64,000 nucleotides of DNA. Origin: Pictodentalium vernedei. Its lineage: Eukaryota; Mollusca; Scaphopoda; Dentaliida; Dentaliidae. The notes beneath the pieces are model-generated. The model was given only the letters and a program-made list of their open reading frames with translations, was not told the origin of the DNA and did not search any database. The stretch spans positions 204,745,262 through 204,809,261 of the forward strand of contig CM062292.1 of assembly GCA_031216915.1 (NCBI GenBank), read 5' to 3'. The position numbers and the translations under genes are program-made. Every line of letters starts with the position of its first letter. The stretch's first letter is position 1. Of the stretch, positions 43,685 to 55,000 are shown one piece after another.

Positions 43685-46581
43685 GGATTGCTGAAAAGTT
43701 GCCGTCGAAGAGAAGCTTCTCCGAGAACGAAGCGACTCTGAGAGAGTTCTTTACCTTACTATCCACGCGCGTGGATGTAGCTAGGGCTGCGTCACGTCTA
43801 ACCAACTCCAATCAGCCACTGAAGGGCGGAGTTATACGTGAACAAACTACTGCCCTCAAAAGAAATCACATTGAGAATAATATCCCGTAAATCTTTTCTT
43901 GAAGACATAATGATAACGCCTCAGTAAGGTGGATTACGTATGATAAAGCGTCTAAGTTAAGCCTACTAGACATCATTGTCGTTTCCAACATTGTGGTTGG
44001 AAAAGACATAGACGGCGAAAAAGAATATTTCCAGTCTTTAACCACGCCGTCTAGACGCATATGAACTCTCGGTATGCCCTGCTCTGCCAAAATAAATTAT
44101 TCGTATAAATGATAAAACGGCAGAAATGAGCAACGCGGACAAGAAACTAAACTATCATGCTTGGTAGCAGGCTTGTATGCATATATAGCGTCGAAAAAAT
44201 AAAACACATGTAAATGACATTATTGGACTGCGTCGGTAAGTCAGGGACAAAGTCCCTGAACCGATCCAAAATTCCGTGTCCAATGACGCTGTAAGTCTCT
44301 TATCCAACATTGCAGCAATGTAGTCCGAAATAACAATCACTGGAAGATAATGCCAGAAGATATGAATGGCAGCTTCCGATGCTACGAAAGGGAAAACTCG
44401 AAATTTTTCGAATCCCTTTCGCCATCCTGTCGGACCCTATAAAGCGTTCGGTCGTCCGTACCTGATGCAACCGCGGACCGCACCGACCCAGCGCCGTCGG
44501 ATAATTCCTGATTCGACCAAGAAACTGTCGATTGCTGGGATGCTGCGAAACAACTGTGCTAACTCGGATAGCACGTCTGTCACTGAGGCCTGAGGAGAAG
44601 CGGTCCTACAATGCATTGCCGCTGGAAGCTCCGTGATCGTTACCCCGTGCATACTACCAATATGCGAGAGAACGGAGTGTATAGGCCACGTGTCCCTTGG
44701 CTACCGGATGGCGTGACCTATTCGCCGTGGAATCACTGAATGACGAAACTGATCGGATACTTGAGGTCACGTAGCCAATGTGCGGTCGTGTGCCCTGCTG
44801 TGAGGACAGATATATGCTCCGAATGTAAAATATCTGAACCACAACATGCGGTCCCCTATGTTGTTGGACGAGAGAGGGACCTCTCTCGCTCACAGCCCGG
44901 ACGGACCTGGACAAGCCAGGAACCGGACTAACAGGCTTCCTCCGATCTGTCCTCAATCTGCCGTCACTGGGTGAGTACTAAAGTAATTATAGTGCTCGCA
45001 TCACCCAAATCTCCTTCCTAGACCGCAACGGACGAACCCGGCAGCCGAACCATTCGATGAATGCACGCTACACCGGGTGAGCTAGCGAATGTCACTCTGT
45101 CAATCCTACAAGGGATCTCTTAGGCGATAGACATATTCCATGAGCACTTATTGCCGCTAGCTCTTCATTGACTATGACGACAGAGGCACACTTTTGAAAG
45201 ACATCTCCGTAACTTTGCGAACAAGAAACCAGAAATACTTGGTTATAGCAAGCATATAATAATAATATATATAGCGTCGTTCAATAATTCGAAAGTTTGT
45301 GTGACATTATTGGACTATGTCGGAACTGAGGGACGATGTCCCTGAACCGAACCAAAAATTTCCACCGACGCTATCAGTTTCTTATACGGTATCGCAGCAT
45401 TCTGGTCCGACGAAAGAAGCTGTAGAAGATCAAGTCAGATGACATACACAACAGCATATGTTGTTCCGAAAGGGAAAGCTCGAAATCCTCCAAATCCCTT
45501 TCGGTATCCCGTCGGACCGGATGAAATTTTCGGACGTCCGTACCCACTTCCGCGGAGCGTCCCGACCCAGCACCGTCGGATAAAAAATATGCGACAGATT
45601 CAGTTGATGCTGGGATGCTGCGATAAACTGTGCTATTTAGGAAAGCACGTCCGTTCCCGAGGCCTGTGCAGTAGCGGTCTTACGATGCATTGCCGCCGGA
45701 AGCTCCGTGTACGTTGACTCCCGCACACTTCCTATGCGAACGTCCGGAGTCTGCAGGCCTCGTGTCCCTGGCTACCGGATGGTGTGACCTGGTCGCCGAT
45801 GATTCTCTGACTGGCGAAGCTGACTGGATATCCGAGGTCACGTAGCCAAGAGCGGTCGTGTGCGCTACCATGAGAATGAGGAAGCCTTATTGACAGTCTA
45901 CTCCGGACTGACTATATGTCGGAGCGTCCCGAGCGACGGACGTATGCTCCGAATGCGAAACATTTTGTACCACAACATCTGGGGCCAGATGTTGTTGTAC
46001 GAGAGAGGGGCCTCTCTCGCTCGCCGTCCGGATGGACCAGAACGAGCTATGAACCGGACTAAAAGGCTTCCTCCGTTCTCCCTCTAATCCGCCGTCACTG
46101 GGTGTGCATTTGGTTGATTTATAGTGCTCGCATCACCCCAAAATTCCTTCTAGACCGCAACGGACGAACCCGGCTGCCGAACCATTCGATAAATGGACGC
46201 TACACCGGGCGAGCTAGCGGACGTCAAAGGCCGTCGAACCTACTAGGGTCCTCTTAGGCAATTGGCGTATTTACATGAGCACTTTTCCGCTAGCCCTTCA
46301 TTAATTGTGACGACGGAGGCACACTGTTGGAAGACATCACAGATACATCACCCTAATCTTGATCGTCTGAAATAGAAATTGATAAAGTAGAGTGACCCTG
46401 CGGGGAAAGGACCGGAGTGTCCAATTCTCCACTAACATACCGTGACATACGCTTCCCATATTGTCATCAAAATCATACGATACAGAACAGGAGTTAATGC
46501 GAGTACACTGACCACATATAGAATGATTATAAAAGTCAGAGGAAGACTTCCTCTTATTACAATTGATCAAAATCCTTTTAA
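43685..46581 (-). pseudogene. gag remnant of E3 with internal tandem duplication
   Basis: From the start side, 46581 to about 45210 follows the first half of gag, then about 45205 to 44110 repeats the same section before continuing to 43685. The junction lies in gacatctccgtaactttgcgaac. The two copies differ from each other at many sites. The start codon is lost (cctttcat in E1 is cctttTAA here, so ATG became TTA at 46579-46581). The Cys-rich region is still traceable. Non-functional. Confidence 0.85.
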
Positions 46582-47469
46582 TGTGAAAAGAAAACAAGTC
46601 CTGGTACTCGCACTAACCCCTGGCAATCAAAATACATAATAATAATATGATCCATTAATATAGAAAAAATAATTGAAATCAAAATAATTTGAAAAAATAT
46701 TTTTTCAGAACAGCCCAAGTTTCTGAAAAGTAACGTTGAGCCCCAATGGATCACAAGCCTATGTGTGGACAAAAATTTTAAAAATATTTTAAACAATTTA
46801 TTCAACACTTACGAACAATAATAATGTATCTAGTTATGATTAAAATAACATCAAGATATTATTTTCAAGAAATCCCCCCCTCACACAGAGGGCTGTTGTA
46901 AATGTAAACAATGAATGTAAAAACACTAAAATAAGACTCCAGGCACCCAGGCCCGGAATCAGTTACCAAAAATACACTATCTGATGCAAAACAGAGACTT
47001 CCAGGGAAGAAACTGCAGAACATCAGATGGTAGATGCAGAACACAACGCCTAACCACCCGTAGGTGAAGACGTAAACATGGGGAAAAGAACAGAATTCAT
47101 TCTGTTATTCAGCTAAAACTCCCAAGAAAATTAGTAATAATAATTACAAAAACTATGCCAAAAGCATGGGAGAATAGCAAGGGGGGACTTAAAGGACAGG
47201 GAGAGAGGAAAACACTGAAAAATCAGTGTAACTAAATAATCAGAATGACAACAAAATGGCTGCTGCCTCGAAAATAGGTAACTTGACATAATTTCATTAA
47301 AAAATTTTAAGTTACAGCCCTGATAATATTCTGTCACACATTTTTCCTCTTCTCCTTCTCTATCCTCCTTAGAATACCATTTCACTAATATTTATGTGTC
47401 TGGCATCATTTAAACTGAGATTTACAAGCACAGAGATCAGTCAGATGTTAACTGATGAAGGGCCAAACT
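46582..47469 (-). other. E3 5' leader
   Basis: Collinear with the E1 leader; non-coding. Confidence 0.65.
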
Positions 47470-47671
47470 TAGAATGATTAATGGCGCCAATTTCAGAACG
47501 TCCTTAACACTGCGCATGCGCAGTAGAGGTAAAGTGTGGAGGGCCATTCAGGACATGTTTTCTTTGGTTTTAGATGCAAATTTTGGGGATTGGGGGGCAA
47601 AATTTGTTTTTGGCCCTATAATTTAAGAGTTAGCACCAGCTATGTCTGGGTCATTGGTACAGTATAAAAAT
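47470..47671 (-). repeat. E3 right inverted terminal repeat (5' ITR)
   Basis: Carries a perfect NRF-1-like palindrome (47511-47522) and a shortened ggcgcc palindrome. Confidence 0.85.
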
Positions 47672-47924
47672 ATAAGCAGTTTGACATTTGCAAAATGAGG
47701 TCCCCAGAGGGTGAATTTGATGATGCTATTCCATACAGTGGGCAAATTTATCCCCTGGGTACCTCTTTCTGTTTAGTTTTGAGACCCTGATTCAGATTGA
47801 GGTTCACAGAGGGTAAATTTAGTGATGCTACCCTGCTGTGCAGGATAGCATCACTAAATTCACCCTCTGGGGACCTCATTTTGCAGATGACAGTCTGCTT
47901 ATTTTCTGGCTTGGTATTATACTC
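47672..47924. mobile_element. MITE copy 2, main part
   Basis: Continues from 40790-40800 on the other side of E3. Left arm ataagcag...agagggtgaattt, right arm aaattcaccctctgggg...ctgcttattttctggcttgg. Same family as 611 and 49962. Confidence 0.85.
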
Positions 47925-48188
47925 TGTTTGAAATGACATAAGCAAAAATATATGAATACATACTTTCCTATACTAAAAATAGAGCTGGGACGTTCTGATT
48001 TTTCAGATTCGGTTTCAGGAAAAAACCTCGGTTTCAGTTTGGTTTTTCTATGTGTTAAGAACAGATAGTAAATAACACTTCAGGCTCCGTAACCTGGAAA
48101 AAAACTGCAACAGTTTGTATAACACCACTCACCACAAAATCTGTATTAGATTCAGCCAAACTTCACTTCAATCATTCTTAAGGGTTCT

Positions 48189-49295
48189 AGGCAAGCCAGA
48201 AAACAAGAGCACCGTCTAGCGGGGAAACATACGCCTGTCAAAATAGGAACATGCGCAAGTTTCTCTGGGGTATAGTTTTAAATTTTTGTTGACTCAACTA
48301 TGTCAGTACCCACCCCCCCCCCCCCCCCCCCACTCCAATCATTGCCCATTCCACTGCCCTCATTTCATATTGTTTTTGTGGAATTTTAGTATGCAGAATG
48401 GAAATGCAAACAATTTTTGGATGCAGAAGATTCTCCTCGCCATTTACAATGGTAGCATCCATTCACTGACAGGTTAACTTCATTGATATCAATTGACGAT
48501 AGGTAGCACCAAGGAAAAGGGCATTTTGAGGATCATAACAGCTATAAACGGCGAGGAATCTCGTCGTTTAAAAATTAAATGCTCCTGTCACATGCACAAC
48601 GACAATTGATGATCATCATGGGTGCAAAGTTTGAACAATAAAGCAAGTAAAATATTGAAGGAGTAGGTGACACAATAGTGTAATGTTTTAAGTACTAAAA
48701 GGGGGCACATAACTCTGGAAATGCAAAACAGTGTTATCTGCTCTTGTCACATGCACAACAGCAATTGGTGATCAACATGTGTGCAAAGTTCAAACAATAT
48801 AACATGTAAAATGTTGAAGGAGAAGGCAACACAATACTGTAATGTTTTATGTACTAAAAGGGGCATAACTCTGGAAATACAAAATGGAGTTACCTGCTCT
48901 TGTCACCTGCACAACGGCAAATGGTGGTCACCATGTGTGCAAAGTTTGAACAATGTAGCATGTAAAATGTTGAAGGAGTAGGCGACACAATACTGTGATG
49001 TTTCAAGTACTAAAAGGGGGCATAACTCTGGAAATACAAAACAGAGTTACCTGCTCTTGACACAGGCACAACGACAATTAGGGATCAACATTTGTGCAAA
49101 GTTTGAACAATATAGCATGTAAAATGTTGAAGGAGTAGGCGACACAATACTGTAATGTTTTAAGTACTAAAAGGGGCATAACTCTGGAAATACACAATGG
49201 AGTTACCAGCTCTTGTCACATGCCCAATGGCAATTGGTGATCACCATGTGTGCAAAGTTTGAACAAGTTTGAACAAGTTTGAATGAAATAGCAAG

Positions 49296-49338
<43 letters not shown>

Positions 49339-49345
49339 TGCCATA
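48189..49345. repeat. Tandem-repeat element (about 155-bp units)
   Basis: Head caagagcaccgtctagcggg...catacgcctgtcaaa, a hairpin-forming pair cctcgccatttacaatgg and aaacggcgagga (about 48437-48560), then units with gtgcaaagttt near 48629, 48781, 48937, 49096 and 49250. It ends in (gaca)n at about 49295-49336 and cataatacg. A second, shorter copy with the same head begins at 51367. Confidence 0.8.
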
Positions 49346-49961
49346 ACATAATACGTCAGTCAACGAGACATCATTGGAAAATGAGAAATTGGGCTAACTC
49401 TACTGCTAATGGGCTTTCAAAACCTGAAATGAAATTCACCCTTATTTTGTTGTAAAAAGCTGACATAACAAATTCCATGTGAACCATTATTACCGAAGTT
49501 ATTTCCAAGATAACGTCATTGGAAAATGAAAATTGGGCTACATTCTCATCACCAAAGTGCCATAACTCTACTGCAAATGGGCTTTCAAAACTTGGGGAAA
49601 ATTCTCATAAAGGGCCATTACTCTACTAAAAATGGGCCGCTAAAGAGGGAAATCGAACCCAACCTGTATTTTGTTGAACTAAATCCACACGCCAAATTTA
49701 ACTCATCTCAAATGATTACAACTAAAGTATTGTCCGGAAACAAGAACTCGGGCAAAATTCTCATAAAGGGCCATTACTCTACTAAAAATGGGCCGTTAAA
49801 GAGGGAAATCGAACCCAACCTGTATTTTGTTGTACTAAATCCTTAAGTCAAATTTAACTCAGCTCAAACCATTACAACTAAAGTAAACTTCTGGAAACGA
49901 AATGTGTCCACGGACGGACAGACGGATGGCAAGACCATTTACATAATACGTCCCGTTTTTC
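49346..49961. repeat. Dispersed repeat with two ~155-bp units
   Basis: The unit aaaattctcataaagggccattactc...cgaacccaacctgtattttg occurs at about 49595-49735 and 49752-49900, then ggacggacagacgg, ataatacgtcc. Same general plan: repeated units, a microsatellite, and an ataatacg(t) ending. Confidence 0.7.
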
Positions 49962-50191
49962 AAACCGGCGTATGATAAGCAGACTGTCACCTGCAAAATG
50001 AGGTTCCCAGAGGGTGAATTCAGCATCATTAAATTTACCCTCTGTGAACCTTAGTCTGAATCAGGGTTTCAAAACTAAACAGAAAGAGGTACTCAGAGGA
50101 TAAATTGGCCTACTGTATGGGATAGCATCATCAAATTCACCCTCTGGGTACCTCATTTTGCAAATGTCAGACTGCTTATTTTCAGGCCTGG
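49962..50191. mobile_element. MITE copy 3
   Basis: Left arm ataagcagactgtcacctgc...cagagggtgaatt, right arm aaattcaccctctgggtacc...ctgcttattttcaggcctgg. Its intact right tip supplies the reference for the E3 insertion site. Confidence 0.85.
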
Positions 50192-50293
50192 TTCTATGGA
50201 TTAGTTGCTAAGACAATTCAGTCAGAAAAAAACCCCATAAATCATGGTAACAAATGAATAAAGTTCATCTAAACTATGTTGTGTTCTTATTGT

Positions 50294-50350
50294 CACATTT
50301 TCTCCTTTATTGACGTGTCTGATGGACACGGCAATAAAGGAGAAAATGTG
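50294..50350. repeat. 57-nt hairpin, 26-bp stem
   Basis: Arms cacattttctcctttattg...cgtgtc and gacacg...caataaaggagaaaatgtg around tgatg, with one mismatch. The size is like a pre-miRNA stem-loop, but near-perfect pairing is more typical of an inverted-repeat relic. Confidence 0.8.
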
Positions 50351-50557
50351 AAAATGAAAACACGGCATATACACCCCTTTGCTCGATAGACGGAGTCCAC
50401 AGTTATCGTTAGTCAAGTTCCCCCTTAGTAAGATAATTTGATCAGTTCATACACAAACACAGTAAAACCGTTCTGCCTTTTTTTTGCTGGGTCTAGTGGT
50501 TCAGTTTTCCATTTTGCCGCAAGAACAGTGAACCAAACCAAAAAACCGTCCAGCCCT

Positions 50558-51080
50558 ATCTAAAATGACTGACAATACTAAGGAGGTTAAATAGAAAGTT
50601 ACCCTTCTTCTTTATATACAAGTTTTATTGTTTGAAAACATGTTCTGTATTTTATCTGGCCTGGAACAGGTTGGGGTCCTTGTATTCTGCTCTTTGCCAC
50701 ATCAAATGGAATATTTATACAGGATGCTAAAGTGCCTGCAATCAGACCAATTACAAACCGCCTCAACAAATCATAAGTTGGACTCTGAAATCAAAAAACG
50801 TATTATCCATATCAATTTGACATTACAGTACGTAGAGAGAGGACAACAGCTAAAACTAGAGTAATGACGAGGGTGGCATATGTCCCCACCTGCAATACCA
50901 ACCTTGCAATACCATGGACAGTATTACTGAAATTAAACATTTATTACTGGGTGACAGATGAAGGATGACAGATGACAGACCTTTAACAGATTACAGACCA
51001 TTGGGGCATTATCATTAAAGAGTGTCACAAAAAGGTACCCCTGCCTCTTTACCAAATAAATGTAAAAGTGACTTGATTTG
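50558..51080. other. Unassigned sequence
   Basis: No gene supported; the 78-codon frame at 50628-50864 has no recognised motif. Confidence 0.5.
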
Positions 51081-51366
51081 ATTTGATAATTCTGTGAAAA
51101 AGTTTTTTCTGCAAACTTTATATATGTTGCATACCTCCAAGGCATGCATAATCATATCCTAAAGTTTCAACTCTCTAGATTAGAAACCATCAGGAAATTT
51201 TGTAAGTCGATAAAGGGCAATAATTTTGTGAAAAAATACTTTTTCTGCAAACTTTATAGAAGGTGCACATCTTCAAGGCAAGTGTAACCATATCCTAAAG
51301 TTTCAACTCTCTACATCAGAATCTAAGGGTGGAGTTGATTACACCACCAAGGTATCCTCAATTAAC
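51081..51366. repeat. Short tandem of a ~150-bp repeat
   Basis: tttttctgcaaactttata...atcctaaagtttcaactctcta is present twice (from about 51105 and 51239), preceded by ttttgtaagtcgataaagggcaataatttt. The same repeat reappears at 57266-57380 after the intervening arrays. Confidence 0.65.
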
Positions 51367-52055
51367 AAGAGCACCGCCTAGCGGGGCAACATACGCCTGT
51401 CAAAATTGGAACCTGCACAAGTTTCTCTGGGGTAAAGTTTCAAATTTTTGTTGACTCGACTATGTCTGTCCCCCCCACCCTCCCTCCAATCATTGCCCAT
51501 TCCCCTACCCTGTCTGGTTTAAAGGGTTTCAAATTGTATGCTTGTGTGCACACATTTCATATTGTTTTTGTGAAATTTTAGTATGCAGAATGGAAATGCA
51601 AAAAATTTTTAGGTGTAGAAGATTCTCCTCGCCGTTTACAATGGCAGCGTCCATTTATTGACAGGTTAACTTCATTGATAACGATTGCCGATAGGTGGCA
51701 CCAAGGAAAAGGACATTTTGAGGATCATAACAGCCATAAATGGCGAGGATTCTCGCCGTTTAAAAATAAAATGGAGTCATCTGCTCCTGTTACATGCAAA
51801 ACAGCAATTGGTGATCAACATGTGTGCAAAGTTTGAACAGTATAGCATGTAAAATGTTGAAGGAGAAGGCAACACAATACTGTAATGTTTTAAGAACTAA
51901 AAGGGGCATAACTCTGGGAATACAAAATGGAGTTACCTGCTCTTGTCACATGCACAATGGCAAATGGTGATCACTATGTGTGCAAAGTTTGAACAATATA
52001 GCATGTAAAATGTTGAAGGAGTAGGCAACACAATTCTGTAATGTTTTAAGTACTA
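51367..52055. repeat. Tandem-repeat element, copy 2 of the 48189 type
   Basis: Head aacaagagcaccgcctagcgggg...catacgcctgtcaaaa, hairpin pair cctcgccgtttacaatgg and aatggcgaggattc, then two gtgcaaagtttgaacaatatagc units. It breaks off in the third at gtactaaa, where the 143-bp array begins. Confidence 0.8.
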
Positions 52056-55000
52056 AACCTGTAGAATGTTCTAAAGGTTTTCGAGCTTCGGGCCCCTGTA
52101 GCTATCACAGTTGCCCAATCGTGTCCAAAGGGGGACGTTCTCATCTAGACATTATATGAAGTCAAACCTACTAAGTTACAATGAAATCCCTTCATAAATA
52201 TGACCTGTAGACTGTGTTAAAGGTATTCAGGCTTCGGGCTTGGGCAGCCATAATGGTTGAATGATCGCAACCAAAAGGGGACATTCTCATCTGGGCATCA
52301 TCTGGAGTGATCCTAGAAGTTACAATGAAATCCCTTCATAAATATGACCTGTAGACTGTGCTCAAGATTTTTGGGCTTCAGGCACCTGTAACCATCACAG
52401 CTGACCAATCACGACCAAAAAGGGAATGTCATCATCTAGGCATTATATGGTGTCAACCTAACAAGTTGCACTGAAATCCTTCCATAAATACGACCTATAG
52501 ACTATGCTAAAGGTCTTTGGGCTCGGGCAGCCATAAAGGCTGAATGATCACGTCCAAAATGGGATGTTCTCATCTAGACATTATTTGGAGTCATCCTCCC
52601 AAGTTACAATGAAATCCCTTCATAAATATGACCTGTAGACTGTGCTAAAGGTTTTTGGGCTTCGGACTCGGGCAGCCATCATGGATGAATGATCGCAACC
52701 AAAGGGGGCAATCTCATCTGGGCATCATCTGGAGTGATCCTACAAAGTTACAATGAAATCCCTTCATAAATATGACCTGTAGACTGTGATCAAGGTTTTC
52801 GGGCTTCGGGCACCTGTAGCCATCACAGTTGACCAATCACGACCAAAAGGGGATGTCATCATCTAGGCATTATATGGAGTCAACCTAACAGGTCAAAATG
52901 AAATCCTTCCATCAATATGACCTTTTGCCTATGCTCAAGGTTTTTGGGCTCGGGCACCCATCAAGGCTGAATGATCGCAATCAAAATGGGGCGTTCTCAT
53001 TTAGACATTATTTGGAGTCATCCTACCAAGTTACAATGAAATCCCATCATAAATATGACCTGTAGACTGCGCTAAAGGTTTTTGGGCTTCGGGCTCCTGT
53101 AGCTGTAACATTTGACCAATCATGACCAAAAGGGGATGTCATCATCTAGGCATTATATGGAGTCAACCTAACAAGTTACAATGAAATCCTTCCATAAATA
53201 CGACCTATAGACTATGCTAAAGGTTTTTGGGCTCGGGCAGCCATCAAGGCTGAATGATCGGAATCCAAAAGGGGATGTTCTAATCTAGACATTATTTGGA
53301 GTCATCCTACCAAGTTACAATGAAATCCCTTCATAAGTATGACCTGTAGACTGTGCTAAAGGTTTTCGGGCTTCAGGCTCCTGTAGCTGTCACATCTGAC
53401 CAATCACGACCAAAAGGGGATGTCATCATCTAGGCATTATATGGAGTCAACCTAACAAGTTACAATAAAATCCTTCCATAAATATGACCTTTTGCCTATG
53501 TTAAAGGTTTTTGGGCTCGGGCACCCATCAAGGCTGAATGATCGCGATCAAAATGGGACGTTCTCATTTAGACATTATTTGGAGTCATCCTACCAAGTTA
53601 CAATGAAATCCCGTCATAAATATGACCTGTAGACTGCTCTAAAGGTTTTCGGGCTTCAGGCTCCTGTAGCTGTAACATTTGACCAATCACGACCAAAAGG
53701 GGATGTCATCATCTAGGCATTATATGGAGTCAACCTAACAAGTTACAATGGAATCCTTCCATAAATACGACCTATAGACTATGCTAAAAGTTTTTCGGGC
53801 TCGGGCAGCCATCAAGGATGAATGGTCGGAATCCAAAAGGGGATGTTCTAATCTAGACATTATTTGGAGTCATCCTACCAAGTTACAATGAAATCCCTTC
53901 ATAAATATGACCTGTAGACTGTGCTAAAGGTTTTCGGGCTTCAGGCTCCTGTAGCTGTCACATTTGACCAATCACGACCAAAAGGGGATGTCATCACCTA
54001 GACATTATATGGAGTCAACCTAACAAGTTACAATGAAATCCTTCCATAAATATGACCTTTTGCCTATGTTAAAGGTTTTTGGGCTCGGGCACCCATCAAG
54101 GCTGAATGATCGCGATCAAAATGGGACGTTCTCATTTAGACATTATTTGGAGTCATCCTACCAAGTTACAATGAAATCCCTTCATAAATATGACCTGTAG
54201 ACTGTGCTAAAGGTTTTCGGGCTTCGGGCCCCTGTAGCCGTCACAGTTGCCCATTCACGTCTAAACTGGGACATTCTCATCTAGACATTATTTGGAGTCA
54301 TCCTACCAAGCTACAATGAAATCCCTTCATAAATATGACCTGTAGACTGTGCTAAAGGTTTTCGGGCTTCAGGCTCGAGCAGCCATCATGGATGAATGAT
54401 CGCAACCAAAGGGGACAATCTCATCTGGGCATCATCTGGAGTGATCCTACGAAGTTACAATGGAATCCCTTCATAAATATGACCTGTAGACTGTGCTCAA
54501 GGTTTTTGGGCTTCGGGCACCTGTAGCCATCACAGTTGACCAATCACGATCAAAAGGGGATGTCATCATCTAGGCATTATATGGAGTCAACCTAACAGGT
54601 TAAAATGAAATCCTTCCATCAATATGACCTTTTGCCTATGCTCAAGGTTTTTGGGCTCGGGCACCCATCAAGGCTGAATGATCGCAATCAAAATGGGGCA
54701 TTCTCATTTAGACATTATTTGGAGTCATCTTACCAAGTTACAATGAAATCCCTTCATAAATATGACCTGTAGACTGCGCTAAAGGTTTTCGGGCTTCGGG
54801 CTCCTGCAGCTGTAACATTTGACCAATCACGACCAAAAGGGGATGTCATCATCTAGGCATTATATGGAGTCAACCTAACAAGTTACAATGGAATCCTTCC
54901 ATAAATATGACCTATAGACTATGCTAAAGGTTTTTGGGCTCGGGCAGCCATCAAGGCTGAATGGTCGGAATCCAAAAGGGGATGTTTTAATCCAGACATT

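Larger units (their letters stand above)
40801..47671 (-). mobile_element. DIRS retrotransposon E3, decayed and rearranged
   Basis: 6871 bp. ITRs (40801-41024 and about 47470-47671) and an 89-bp ICR (41103-41191) are intact. The interior has lost all long frames through many 1-2 base deletions. It has a deletion of about 1.3 kb that removes the RT core and a tandem duplication of about 1.1 kb in gag. The left end gttaaaaaattt and right end taaaaat are the same as in E1. The insertion site in the MITE shows neither target duplication nor loss. Confidence 0.9.
47980..50557. mobile_element. Candidate hAT-like element (diverged ends)
   Basis: The left end tagagctgggacgttctg and the reverse of the right end tagggctggacggtttt look like inverted termini, followed on both sides by ggtttcagtttgg/ggtttggttca. 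Flanks share ctaaaa but no exact 8-bp duplication. The interior holds the tandem-repeat elements and MITE copy 3. Tentative. Confidence 0.4.
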
